The translations under genes were made by a program, and so were the position numbers. 64,000 nucleotides of DNA, from assembly GCA_010645155.1 (NCBI GenBank), contig CM021323.1:11608695-11672694 (forward strand), given 5' to 3'. The notes under the pieces were generated by a model, which ran no database searches, had not been told where the DNA came from, and saw only the letters and a program-made list of their open reading frames with translations. The DNA comes from Tigriopus japonicus. Taxonomy: Eukaryota; Arthropoda; Copepoda; Harpacticoida; Harpacticidae. Shown here piece after piece: positions 49,746-61,179 of this stretch. Positions within the stretch are counted from its first letter, which is position 1. Each line of letters opens with the position of its first letter.

Positions 49746-52229
49746 ATGACACAGTTTCAGAGGATATACCATGTGAGACTTTGTCTACTGACAGTGATTA
49801 CATTCACCAGTGCCATCAACGCCCGGCCCCATCATGGAGGGCCTCATGAATCCGGACCTCATGCGCATCAAGGTGGAGAAAACGCAGCAGAGCATCGGCA
49901 AGCTAGAGAGATGACAAGCTCCGCTACAACGCATCCACATCATAGAGAAAACCCGGCAGTGTACCAATTTGAGAATCCGTTTGGTCAATCCTTTAACCAA
50001 CGGATGGGTCGATCTGAACAAGCCAAGTTTCTTCAAGAGTTACCATCACAAACCATTGCTGAGCGTCGTGTGGCCACCCAATCCCTCTGGCCTAGTAGCT
50101 CTTCACATTGGGCCGATGTTCCCAGTGCTCTGACCAAGAGCAGTGATTGGCATCAATGGGGCGCTGGCTCATCGGCACAGGGTGATCCCAACTCCCTTTA
50201 CGGAGGATCTGATGATGGAGAACCTCCAGTGCGTAAACGTCATATTACAAAAGGAGCAGGATATGGTCAGGAAAACAACTTTGATGAAGAAGGTGGAAAT
50301 GGTGAGTTAGAAGAAGAGGACTTTTCCTCCCCTGGACCTGGTCAAGGATATGAGGAAGAAGGTTCTGACGGATATCACGGTGGGGACGTTTCTGCTTTTG
50401 GGGGACCATCTGGATTCGAGGCACAAGGAGGATTTGAAGAAGAACAGGATGGATATCAAGGATCTCCCAGTGGGTATAACAGCCAGCAGGGCGTTTTTGA
50501 AGGACATGAAGGAGACTTTGACGAACAGCAAGGGGGATTTGAAGGACCACAAGGCGGCTTTGAGGCCACACGTTTCCAGCCCCCACCCAATCGGCAATCA
50601 CATGATAATGACTACGAGCCCCAGGTGGTTGACCGAGGATCCAGTTCGCCAATTGGACATCCTGCAGGCTTCCAAAGCGCCTTTCCCAATAACTTTGAAA
50701 AATTCAAGGAATCCGTTCAAGTGGAAACAACCCATCCATACACCAATGAAGGAGATTCCAACAACGGATTTGCACCTCAAGGATTTCCCAGTAACTTTCC
50801 CGCTGGTTTTCCTGGAAACATCAAGTTTCAGCCCTCAAGTGACCATGTAAAGGTGACCCAGGAGTTCCATTCTAATCAAAACTTTGGCGGGCCTGAGGAT
50901 TATCAACGACCCCAATCACCACCAAGATTTAGCCCGCCAAGTTATTCGGTTCCAGGCCAGCTCACTCCTCTCCAACGCCCCGAGCGTGAATCCTCACCAA
51001 ATCAATTTGAAAACACTGTTCAACACGGCACAGGGGAGAGCCACTCCTACTTTTCTCATGGAGACTTTGGGTCCAAGACCCCCTCCCATAACAGCCCTAG
51101 CCATATCGTTCCCTTACCCCAAGGGAACTCCCAAATCTTTGGAGGACCTCCTCCCAGCTATGGAGGGCCCCCACCACCAAGCTATGGAGGCCCCCCACCC
51201 AATTACGGACCTCCCCCACCAAACTATGGGGGATCCCCTCAAGTTTTTGGACGCCCACCGCCTAGCTTTGGTGGCCCACCTTCTCCTCCTGCCTACAGTC
51301 ATATTCCCAGTTATGGCGGACCTTCCTCTTCTATCCCCTATAGCGGATCCCCACCTAAATCATTTCCACCAAAGAAGCCTAAATCGCACAAGAGAAAACC
51401 ATCCTACTCCCCGCCTCCTCCACCTTCGCCGGCACAATCCTATACCGATAACAAAAGCTTTAATCCTCCAAGCACTAAATCCCAATTCGACGAGATAAAG
51501 GAGATTGGTGACGATATCATTGATTCCCAATTCCAAGAGTTCAACGATCGTTTCTCCAGTCACACCAAAGGCGTCGATACCGACGAGGATTTCCACAACA
51601 GCGATCGAGACGAACAGAACTTTAAATATAACAAAGTTAACTACAGGGAGCCCATTTCTAAGATCTACAAACATGAGGAACCTGAAGAAAACATTGAATA
51701 TGGTACTTCATACGGAGCTGTTGAAGCCTATAAAGGAGGGTTCGAGAGTGACAAGCCTCATCCCGCTCATATGATGCTCAATGATGACGACGACGAGGCC
51801 GAGGGCAAACGTTCGGATGCCATCGATCCCAATCAGTACAAGCCACCCGTATCTGAATCTTACAGTCCCTACAACGAAGAGATTGCCAAACAGGAGGAGG
51901 AGATGAACCGATATCGTACCCAAGCCCAAGGAGAAGAAAGTGACGATGACGGTTATTATATTCCATCTTTTCCCCAGGACGAAGAGGAGACTGACCAAGA
52001 GAGTGAAGAGAAGGCCAAGGACGAGTCCAACTCATCGAAGCGGCATTCAGGTCGCTATGATGATGAGGATAAGAGGAGGAATCGGCAGAAATATCGAGGT
52101 AAAAGCGTCAATGCCGTCGAGGACGAGGTCGATCGATCCGGATCCTTCTCTGATGACGATCTCATAGACGAAGAGGAGGCCAAGCGATGGGCCCGTATGT
52201 ATGAATGGAGGAAGAAGAATAACGAGTAG
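49746..52229 (+). CDS. Long secreted low-complexity protein (Gly/Pro-rich middle, acidic C-terminus)
   Basis: A single-exon frame of 827 residues that I cannot assign to a family. The N-terminus has a good signal peptide ending near Ala26 (VRLCLLTVITFTSAINA), then a His/Gly-rich start. About residues 170-280 contain Gly/Glu/Gln repeats of the kind EGHEGDFDEQQGGFEGPQ. About 455-520 is a run of YGGPPP-type repeats (PSYGGPPPNYGPPP), reminiscent of adhesive, eggshell or cuticle proteins. The last 250 residues are strongly acidic with scattered basic clusters (DDDDEAEGKR, RYDDEDKRRNR). There are almost no Cys. An extracellular structural or matrix role is an inference from composition only. A poly(A) signal follows 314 bp after the stop codon. 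The many overlapping frames on both strands come from its repetitive codons. Confidence 0.8.
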   Translation: MTQFQRIYHVRLCLLTVITFTSAINARPHHGGPHESGPHAHQGGENAAEHRQAREMTSSATTHPHHRENPAVYQFENPFGQSFNQRMGRSEQAKFLQELPSQTIAERRVATQSLWPSSSSHWADVPSALTKSSDWHQWGAGSSAQGDPNSLYGGSDDGEPPVRKRHITKGAGYGQENNFDEEGGNGELEEEDFSSPGPGQGYEEEGSDGYHGGDVSAFGGPSGFEAQGGFEEEQDGYQGSPSGYNSQQGVFEGHEGDFDEQQGGFEGPQGGFEATRFQPPPNRQSHDNDYEPQVVDRGSSSPIGHPAGFQSAFPNNFEKFKESVQVETTHPYTNEGDSNNGFAPQGFPSNFPAGFPGNIKFQPSSDHVKVTQEFHSNQNFGGPEDYQRPQSPPRFSPPSYSVPGQLTPLQRPERESSPNQFENTVQHGTGESHSYFSHGDFGSKTPSHNSPSHIVPLPQGNSQIFGGPPPSYGGPPPPSYGGPPPNYGPPPPNYGGSPQVFGRPPPSFGGPPSPPAYSHIPSYGGPSSSIPYSGSPPKSFPPKKPKSHKRKPSYSPPPPPSPAQSYTDNKSFNPPSTKSQFDEIKEIGDDIIDSQFQEFNDRFSSHTKGVDTDEDFHNSDRDEQNFKYNKVNYREPISKIYKHEEPEENIEYGTSYGAVEAYKGGFESDKPHPAHMMLNDDDDEAEGKRSDAIDPNQYKPPVSESYSPYNEEIAKQEEEMNRYRTQAQGEESDDDGYYIPSFPQDEEETDQESEEKAKDESNSSKRHSGRYDDEDKRRNRQKYRGKSVNAVEDEVDRSGSFSDDDLIDEEEAKRWARMYEWRKKNNE

Positions 52230-52542
52230 CGAGAAATAATATGACTTAGCAGATTATTCCTTTGGATTCACCATGATTTTCAGATGACACGTTTCTCATC
52301 TTGAGAGTTTAACGCTTTTCCCTAAATTTGAATTTCCTGGAAAGTTCACGAAAAACGCCAATATCATTGATTGATACATATGTTTTTACCCGGCCTCACA
52401 CGGCTAATCTAGCGAAGAAAGTGAGTCATCTCATTTCCATTTTTGAGAAGTGAAATGGCAGTGAAAGTAGAACAAGTAATTAGCCCTCCAACCACCCATC
52501 CATCCACATAATGTAGCTGCCAATATACATTCTGAGAGGACA

Positions 52543-52548
52543 AATAAA
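52543..52548 (+). terminator. Poly(A) signal of the low-complexity secreted protein gene
   Basis: AATAAA in GACAAATAAAAGTG, downstream of the stop codon at 52229, with no other candidate gene nearby. Confidence 0.55.
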
Positions 52549-55500
52549 AGTGTTAAAAATTACTTACTTGTGAGTTGTCATGCCTGGTCTCATGCTTCTT
52601 CAAAATTTCAAAATTGTATCACGATTTCAATGCCATCTGGACTTAGACTGTGATGGAATGAATGCCCTTTGTGTGCAGAGAAAGGGGCAGAAGTGAAAAC
52701 AAAAAGGCATGATGATGATGACAAAGGTCTCGGGGATACAATTATCTCTACACGATGCAGAGATGGCTTGCACAATGACGGTTTCACGAGAACTTGGATA
52801 CGATATGTCCATTCCTCGGTTGAAAGTGCCATATTCAGATCACACTTTCGGTAGCGGTCAATGCTCGCGACTACGTCAAAAGATTGGAAGAGTATTTCGT
52901 TAGTGAAATGCCTAAACTGATATTCAGTTCACGAACTGCAATGAAGTCGTCAAAAAGGGAATGTTTTGGTCTTCAAGTAATCTTGAGATTTTGACTACGT
53001 AGCCTTGCAACCCGCAGTTAAAGCATTTTTTTTTTGTTTTTCAGAAATCATTTAGGCTCAAAAATGATTAATCATCATTGTTAAACAAACAACGCTCTAA
53101 AAGATGTCTTCAAAAAGAAGCAAACAGAAAATAATTTCCTGCCTCCATTCTGAAAAAGCTTGTGCTGATGGTGATTTCAATTGAGCTTTTCAAAAGTACT
53201 TACAACGAAACCTATCGATTTTTTTTGTTTAAATCTTGGTGGTGGCATAGGTTAGGATAACATGAACCACATTCAGTCTTCACAACGGCGTAGATTGATT
53301 CTAAATGTTGATATGGCGTTGTTTAGACGAATGTAACAAAATCAATCGCATATTGGGTGGACAATTTAAAACTTAGCAAAGAAATTTCGTTCGAAATGAA
53401 GATTATTTACCGTTTTTTGGACAAGGTATGTTACCCTGGCTTTTGAAAACTTCAAGAATAAAATGTTCGACCAATGAACAAATTTGTGACTTTTTTAAAA
53501 TCACATACTGTCACAGTGACGCGCACATGGTTTACACTAAATTAAGGGTTTGAGATCCTTCTTCTCTCAAGTTCCAACGAGATTTTCCTTAAAAAACAAG
53601 TTGACCCATTTTAGCCCCATTAAATCTGGAGTACTGCCAGGCTGTTGTAAAAAGGATTCTAAAGTTGAAGCAAATTAAAATTGTTCTTAAAATTGTCGAA
53701 AAATATTTCAAAGAAAGGTTTTTACCGAAAAAATATCCAGCTTGTAACTTTACTGATTGTATTTCCATAAAAAAGCAGAAAGAAAACAGTGATTGAAACG
53801 CGAAGCTAGATTCCTTGACAACTTGCACAACTTTTGTGGAAAAGGAGGAAAAGGTGTGCAAGATCAACTACTCCAATGAATGGGCCCTCAAGAGTGCTCT
53901 GGTATTTGGGTGGGATGAAATCTCTATGAAGACTGTCAGTGCCATTGTTGAGGCCGTCCGAAAGAGATTTTATCACATATTGAAGGCCAAAGGAAGTCCC
54001 GTTGAATGGGGTTTTCAATACATGATGCAGAGTTTGGAAGCATAGTTTATAAAATATGAACATTTCTAGTTAAATGGTTCCAATCAACGAAAAACGCATT
54101 TTGAGGGTGTCACGGGCAAAAAAAGAACATATGTTTTGTCTCCAGAACGTACAGAAGGTTACATAGTTAACAAACGTATTTTTTTCAAATTTCTGGATTA
54201 ATATGGCCTTTTAGATTAAATTGAAGTTACACATCATTTCCTAGACTCCTGTTTTTGAAATACAGCTATGAATTGAGAAAATTCGCGAACGTTTTGAGAC
54301 TCGGGAAGTGCATTTGCTTTCCCAACATTCAAAATGGTACCAAATGTAAGCTTAAACATCCATGCACCATAATTAAGCAAAATTTATGCAAAGTGTATAC
54401 AGAATCATAACAAAATTGTTCTTTTTAAAAATCCACTTTTCAAGCAACCAATTGTTCTATTGATAGATGGCGGTAGCAAGACCTTAATTTCAGAGTTGGT
54501 AACGTTTTCTTGAAAACGTTCATCCGTAATTATAGTTTTCATTTTTACTGAAGATTGTTATTCTTTACTATCCTACTACTTTTGCCACAACTTATTGGAA
54601 AATTGGAAACAATCTTTCTGTGCATGAAGAGGAAATTGCACTTATCATAAACAAAATTTAAAAAGCCATGTCAACGGTGGTAATCAAACTGACATGGGTA
54701 GATCTCACCTACCGTACGTTTTGAGAAGATTAGTAATTCAAATCAAAAAGAACAAAACCGCTTTCTTTTTGTTTTTTTTGTTAATTTTTCGTTCGTTTTT
54801 CGTAATAAGGCTGTCAAATTTGCAACCCATTCAGATTGGCAGGCAAAGAAAAAACTTCCAGTCAACGATTTCCTCTTTACCCAAGAGGCCTACTACATAT
54901 TGACAGTCGAGAAAAGCGACCTCAAGCGGCATTTATCGCATTTCGTGGTGTGTCGAGGTAGAAAAATGCCTTCACTCTGCTAAGTTTGAATGCCTCTCAT
55001 ACATCTCCAGTGATTGATTCAAAATTGGTAGCAGTTAACAGCAAGTTGTTAGTTATTGTATCAAGAAACAGTCTTAAATTTTAAGGACATCAAGATTTTT
55101 GCATTATTAAGTTATTACAGGTTTAAAGTGTCAACTTCGGTTTCAAAATAAGTCACCCTTAACATATGATGAACGAGAAAAAAGGGAAAAGGAGAAGGCA
55201 AGAGGGGCCGTCAACCAAATCAGAGCGACCAATTTCAGACCTTAAAAAGGAGTTGGGGGAAGGTTTCAGACTTGTGGACTTTTGAACACCATTGTGACAA
55301 ACCAATGCAATTTTGGAGCATTACAAGAACACAGCATTTGAAGTTAGAATAAGTGAATCTAGAATGAAATGAAAAAGAAACACCAAACACAGATAAAACT
55401 TGCATAAACAGCGAAAGAAGTTACTACACAGACCGGGTCTCTTAGTACTGTGTACACTCTACGTTTTGAATCGCGAGACTCAATAGCATGTATTTCTCAA

Positions 55501-56864
55501 AAGGAAAAATACTTTTCAATGGCAATTTAAGGTGAAAAATTTAGTTCCAACTCACGGATCAAAAATTGTGAGCCTATCCCAAGTTATCCAAGGATGGCTC
55601 AAGCCAGGATTACTTTCAAATTACACCTTGGGTCCAATCAGTACAATGGAAATTCAAGGGAACAATATATGTGTTGCAAAAACCTTCCATTCAGTTCAAT
55701 GAACGGACCCAAGATGTATTTTTGAAATCCGCCTCGAAGCACAGTATCAAGCGTTCCAGCCCAAGAAGAATAAGATGAATGAAATGCCTATCAAATTATT
55801 GAAACTTAGCATGCAGAATACTTAATTAAGAAATGAAAACATTGAAGAACTCTTTTTTGCTTCCAAACAGTCATTCTTTATTTGACAATTTATGATATCG
55901 ATTTGCAACAGTTTCACTGAAGTAATTGTTACAAGTTCAATGTTATAGCATTGTCGCATTAGATTTGGCGAACTAGCAAATTCATATTCGACTTAACACT
56001 TTTTCTTACAACGGACCAAGTAAAAGAGTTGGGCTTGAAACATTTCCTACTAAATTTGGATGACAAAACATAACAGTGTATTCAGAGGGAGAGTCTGATT
56101 GAATAAGTAATTACGTAGTCGCCTCAAAATCTGCCGAAATGACCAATTCGCATGAACCTAATTAATTCCTCATTGAAAGAAAGACCCCTGATTACGAGCA
56201 TTTAATATTCAATTAAAACTGACGAAATGTGCATATTATCTACGTTTAATTTAACCTGAAGTTTTGCAAAAACTTGAGTGAGTTTTTCTCTCCCTCACTT
56301 AATTTTGTCTCCAAATACATCATGTGCAAAAAATCACAGTTTTTGACCTCCATAGTGTTCAAGTGCAAATTAGCTTGACCAAAAGGACTCCTCTTCTGAC
56401 CATAACAAATAGATCAAGGATGTACGATTCTGGTCATGGTTTTGCTGCTGACTTCACTCTCAAACATTCGATCGGGTCACGTGAGTGAGGGTTTGGTTGG
56501 CAGAGCTCAAAAAATGCACCATCCGACAAATACGTTGGGCTACTTGGTGGATCAGGTGGAACAATTAGATTTGTCATCTCTCAACTGTGTACAATCATGA
56601 GGTAAGAATCAAACTCAACCAAGTACGAAAACAAAAATGCACAACTCAGAGCAATTTCCTTCCCCTTAACCCCCTGAGGTGTGATATAGAATTTTCCCTC
56701 CCAACGCCAAGCATAAAAACAAGACTGAGAAAGCTTTGTATCACCAAGGTTGCATGGGCCTTGACCGACAGACCGACCTTTGTGTGCGTATTCAAAGGCT
56801 CTCGTGGAGGGATTTGAAGCATGTAAGGAATATTGCTCTCAATACCGATAGTTCATTACTCGCC
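52549..56864. other. Intergenic region, about 4.3 kb
   Basis: AT-rich. The only recognisable item is a transposase fragment at 53815-54045. The right end should hold the promoter and 5' untranslated region of the first EF-hand gene. Confidence 0.4.
53815..54045 (+). pseudogene. Probable Tc1/mariner-type transposase C-terminal fragment
   Basis: The 76-codon frame ends with EWALKSALVFGWDEI and IVEAVRKRFYHILKAKGSPVEW, which resembles the C-terminal tail of Tc1/IS630-type DDE transposases, where a Leu-rich segment and W-x-x-I precede an RRL-x-x-VI-x-x-G-G-x-x motif. Codon third positions look coding. No DDE residues or upstream transposase exons are visible, so it is a remnant at most. The resemblance is short and the call is tentative. 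Confidence 0.4.
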
Positions 56865-58111
56865 ATGTCATCGTCATCATCATCCCGGAATTCGTTGCAT
56901 CAAGCCTTGGGCAAGTCTGCCCTGATCCAACTGATTGAACGACAACGGAAGCAATTATCGGAGTCCGAGAAAATGGAACTGACCAAGAAAGTGGAGTCAT
57001 CTTGCAATCGCTTCGATCAGACGGGCAAAGGTCGTTTGAGTGTGGATGATTTGTACAACGTGGTCAGACTTCAGAACAAGATTGATGCCACCAAAGACGA
57101 TATTCGATCGCTGGTACAAGATTTGGATATGGATCGAGACCAGACCGTATCCATTGAGGTGAGATCAGGTCATAAGAAGCAGGTTGGGATTTTTCCAGTT
57201 TCGTTCAAGGCTCTTGGGATGGGATTGCACTTAAACGTTAGTGAGAGACAACAAGAGCAACGATATTTTAGTGCACTTTGTTGTAGCCTGCAGAGAGAGG
57301 GTCGTGCTTGAACTTTTTCGTGTGTCTAATTTCAAGGATGATAATCCAGATTCGGTCAAAGCTAATCTATTGACATTGAACTTTCAATTGTAAATTGGAA
57401 ACATGGAGTTCTGAGAGTGAACGAATTATTTATTTCATCGACTATGACTACTTCAATTAACAATTTTGGTCAAGAATTTCAAGTTGATTTGTTGGCACAC
57501 CTTTAGTCACCATGGAAAACAATAAAAATGACTTTTCATACGTATTGGGATGAATGTTGTCAAGAATTATAAAAGTGGTAGTTTATTAAAACAAAACCCG
57601 CACTATCAGGGGATTGAAAAAGGATTCTAAGATGCGTAGATTATTCCAATCTACTTGAATGTGGGAACTCCCCACCACATCTAAAGCAATAATCATTTCG
57701 AAGTTCATGTTTGGTTTTTTGATGTGTTAAAAAGGTTTTAGCCATTTTATAAATCGTTCTAAAATAAAATAAAAAAATCATTTCCAGGATTTCGTGTACA
57801 TGCCAATAATATCGGAGGCTGTGTTTGCCGCCATGGACAAAAACAAGGATGGTGTAGTGTCCAAAGGTGAGCTGAAAATGGCTCAAAAGACCATGACCAT
57901 GAAAGAATTGAAAGAGATCATCGACTCAATTGACGAGAACTCTGATGGCCTTCTCACTTACGAAGAAATCAAGGCCATGTCAAAGCGAGCATACACCAAG
58001 AAGAACTCCAAGCGATCCACAGATAAAGATGCAAAATCTAAAAGCAAGAGCAAAGGCAAAAGTCGAAGTAAAAATCGAGCACCCAGGGACAAATCCAACT
58101 CTCAAAGATGA
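56865..58111 (+). CDS. EF-hand calcium-binding protein with basic tail
   Basis: Two exons, 56865-57158 and 57788-58111, joined in phase 0, giving 205 residues. After a poly-Ser start come four EF-hand units: a weak first loop (DQTGKGRLSVDD), a second (DMDRDQTVSIED) that spans the splice junction, and two canonical loops, DKNKDGVVSKGE and DENSDGLLTYEE. The C-terminal 40 residues are Lys/Ser/Arg-rich (KSKSKSKGKSRSK) and may bind nucleic acid or acidic partners. The frame is open upstream to 56736, but the ATG at 56865 has a good context (CGCCATG) and begins the conserved-looking part. It resembles calmodulin-superfamily sensors only in the loops; no specific ortholog is recognised. The gene to the right has the same layout, suggesting an old tandem duplication. 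Confidence 0.75.
57159..57787. other. Intron of the first EF-hand gene
   Basis: Bounded by GTGAGA and TTTCCAG. It contains only shadow frames. Confidence 0.7.
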
Positions 58112-59196
58112 TTATGCAGTTGTCCTATGTTGATAACAAAATTTGTCTATGCTGTTGTTTTTGTTGCAAAACATGAAACAAGGTTCATGAAAGTGAGCTT
58201 TCTAGTTTTTTTACGAACAACTGTTGTTTTCATCGACTTTCAAGATTAATGAGAATGTTCTAGATCAAGGGGGTTCCTGCTGGTTCTTGCTATATGTCAA
58301 CTTCATGGATGGTTTTCGGGACTCGACCCCTAGATGGCAATTAAAACTCTTTTAGTTTCATATGTTGATTGAAAAAGACGGAATTGAGATTGATTTGTAA
58401 AACTACAAGAGTTAGAAGATAATCCTTGTTGTTTCAGAGTCATTTCAGAAATATGTTCCGAAGGCACTCAGGTCATATTACATTTTTGATTGAATATATT
58501 TTGGTAGAAAAAACCATTTTTATCTAATACATTTTGAAGCTGCAACGTTAACATGTGTTATTGTCTCGTAAGACTTATTTTATTTGCGGCCCTAACTTTC
58601 GAGAAAATTTAACTAGTTCACCTTCTGAGAATTCGAAAGATCACAAAAAACTGAAAGATTGAACTCTTCAATAATTAAGATTTTACACACCTGGTGCAGG
58701 TCTGACTTGGAACAAGTTCGATCCCAACGAGTTCCTAATCTAATGTACAGTTAATCTATGATCGCTTTTATTCATGCTTCAAACTAGGAAAGCCTTTGCT
58801 TAATCGACTCATATTTTACTGCAAGTAATCGGTCCCTTTTAACTGTCAGTGTTACTTGTTTGTACCTGAATTCCTATTTCAAAAATAATGTTTTTACCTC
58901 GGGAGCAAACAAATTCGAAACCATAGTGCTGTCAGTGCACGCGAATGCTAATTATGGTGCAAACCATGATCATCTTAGCGTCAAAAGTTGCCAAATGAGC
59001 TGGATTAAAAAAAGTTACGCGGACCCTAAGCCATGAGAAAGCTTCGGGTTTGTTCTAAAGGATAAGTTAAATTGGAGGGTGCATAGCGTATGATTGTCAT
59101 TGGCCACTTGACTACGAGAGCAATCAGAGCCCATGTGAAGATCTCTCTAAAATTGTAGTAACAAGCAAAATTGACTGATAACTCCTTTTGTGAACA
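58112..59196. other. Intergenic gap between the two EF-hand genes
   Basis: About 1.1 kb without a supported feature. It must contain the 3' end of the first EF-hand gene and the promoter of the second. Confidence 0.4.
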
Positions 59197-59840
59197 ATGG
59201 CGTGTTCAAATATTTTGGGAACTCCAGCCGTGAAACAAGTCTTAACCCGACTTCACAAGTCCGATCAAGAAGAGACCCAATTGTTTGATAAGCTGCATAA
59301 AAACTTCATCCCTTCAACGTTATCAAAACTCAAAACAAAATTCCAATCGAAAAAGATGAGGTAATGACTATTTTTTAACATATAATATATATATTGTGAG
59401 GGAATTGATGTGCACTTGAGAAAGCTTTCAATGTCTGATGTGTCATTTTCTTTCCCACAGCTCAAAGCAATCCTTGAGCCACTTCCTAGGAACAAGGAGG
59501 GCAAAATCAAAATTCAAGACTTCTTCTCTATCGATATTCATTCCACTTCAGCCTTTAATGTAAGTCAAATCATTAACATGTGATACCAACAGCTCTCTCA
59601 AAATAGATCTTTATATCATTTTTGCGGAAAGTTGATCCTTGCTTATCACGCAACCTCATCTCTTTGTAGACTTTGGACAGAAACAAAGATGGTTTCATCT
59701 CCAAAGGGGAGTTGAAATTATCCAAGAAGAGCGTTCCGCTCAAGGATATTGAGCAATGCATCAAAGACGACCTCGATAATGATGGGGTGCTTAATTTGGA
59801 AGGGTTCCAAAAGTCAGGCGAAACCAACAAGAAGAAATAA
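59197..59840 (+). CDS. Second EF-hand protein, diverged neighbour paralog
   Basis: Three exons: 59197-59360 (MACSNILGTPAVKQVLTRL), a middle exon ending at 59559, and 59670-59840. The middle and last exons contain EF-hand loops: a degenerate PRNKEGKIKIQD, a canonical DRNKDGFISKGE and DLDNDGVLNLEG. The order, spacing and short basic end (SGETNKKK) mirror the neighbouring EF-hand gene, so I infer a tandem duplication followed by divergence. The first junction is uncertain. If the acceptor CCCACAG at 59460 is used, the frame of exon 1 does not match; using an acceptor after CACTTGAG (exon from 59421) does match and adds KLSMSDVSFSFPQ. The family is otherwise unassigned. AATAAA overlaps the stop codon at 59836-59841. 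Confidence 0.6.
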
Positions 59841-60656
59841 AGTGTTCTAATTGAATCTCATTTGCGTGTTTCTCTTTTCGTCGATCTTTTTGAAAAAAAA
59901 ATCAAGCCAATGTTTTAATCAACCAACCACATTCTAGTCGAGAAAAAAAATAACCCGTCATTTTCATCCGCAATGACGGAAATTGCTTTAGGGTTTTGCG
60001 ATGACTGTACGCCCTCTGATTAGTTGAGTTTCCTAACGAGTCACATCAACTTTGAAAGAATTTGAGCGCTCCTTGACATTTGGAACTTTCTTGAGGATCT
60101 CACTTTGACATTTCCAATTTAAGGACAGTAGATAGTAAATGAGAGTTCCAACCTCATTTTTCTGCATTTTGTGACCGACACCTAGATCTCTCATTTCATC
60201 CCACCTAAATCCATTTTATCCACTTTTTCCAACTCCAATCCCAACATTCACCCAAAACACCCATTTTTTCAACAAGTAAAACACCAAGTTTATATCACCT
60301 CAAATCCATTTATTTCTGATTAAAACACAGTGTACACAAAGTAAATCTAATTCATTTTCCCCATCACCTTGATTTTGACAAGTATAAAAAGGTAAGTTTA
60401 ATATACAAAATATACAGGGTATATTCACTACGAGCGACTTCTGAACTGGGCCTGACAACCATTACGGTTAAAAATCTCTCCCATTCATTCGGCATGTATT
60501 ATATAATATATATATAGTATATTGAGTGAAAGGACCTAAAAATGCATTGGGATGATATGTGCTAGAAAAACGTATGTATTTCCATACATGAAAATTGTAC
60601 ATCGTCTAATGTTTTATTAAATTACTAGCTAGTCTGGATGTATCACTTTACACATC
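59841..60656. other. Gap between convergent genes
   Basis: About 0.8 kb with the 3' ends of the second EF-hand gene (plus strand) and of the 133-residue gene (minus strand). TTTATT at 60613-60618 is a minus-strand poly(A) signal. AT-dinucleotide runs occur near 60497-60520. Confidence 0.5.
60613..60618 (-). terminator. Poly(A) signal of the 133-residue gene
   Basis: Reads AATAAA on the minus strand, about 40 bp after the stop codon at 60657. Confidence 0.6.
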
Positions 60657-61179
60657 TCAAATAGAACATGGTTCACTTTTATACAATGATTCTCTTTTTA
60701 GCTCCTCCTGAAGTTTAAAATTATGTAAAGGTGAATCAGCTCGATCCCATATGTATAGATAGATTGTCGATTGCCCTTTAAATCGGTCCATTACGTAGTT
60801 AAATGATCCAGCCACCGTGCCGAAGGGAATGACGACCTTAGAACCGTCTTGGTCAATGTAGAACAACGAATATTGCCCAAGCTGCAAGTGAATGCGATAA
60901 ATTCAATTACCTCCGAAGCTATGTTGACTAGCGACATATCGATTCCAGGCATAAACAAGTAAAGGCACTTAAGTACAAAGTATTTAATATGCTTGTAATT
61001 ACCTGTGTTTGATATACTCTCTGAACGAAATTAAAAATTTCTTGGCGAATTGTTGCTTCGGGCATGTTCAAATCAACTTCTAAATAAGTCCCGTGAAGAA
61101 GTTGATATCCAATGAGGAAACGAGAGGGCAGGGCCCCATTCTGCCCATTTAACGCCTGATAGAAGTGTCGCCGTGGCAT
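60657..61179 (-). CDS. 133-residue protein of unknown family
   Basis: Two exons in phase 0, 61179-61003 and 60881-60657, with donor GTAATT and acceptor TTGCAG. The sequence starts MPRRHFYQALNG and runs through a globular-looking stretch (YLEVDLNMPEATIRQEIFNF, then QYSLFYIDQDGSKVVIPFGT and STIYLYIWDRADSPLH). Alternating strands and one amphipathic helix could fit a ubiquitin-like or PB1-like fold, but this is speculation and I recognise no family. There is no signal peptide or membrane segment. The frame is open back to an ATG at 61290, but that extension (Cys- and Lys-rich) looks like untranslated sequence, and the inner ATG is followed by sequence of better coding quality. A poly(A) signal follows the stop codon. 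Confidence 0.65.

Noticed and set aside
50245..51999. Many overlapping frames on both strands within the low-complexity secreted gene
   Set aside because: Repeated Gly, Pro and acidic codons open other frames; only the 49746-52229 frame has a signal peptide and continuous structure.
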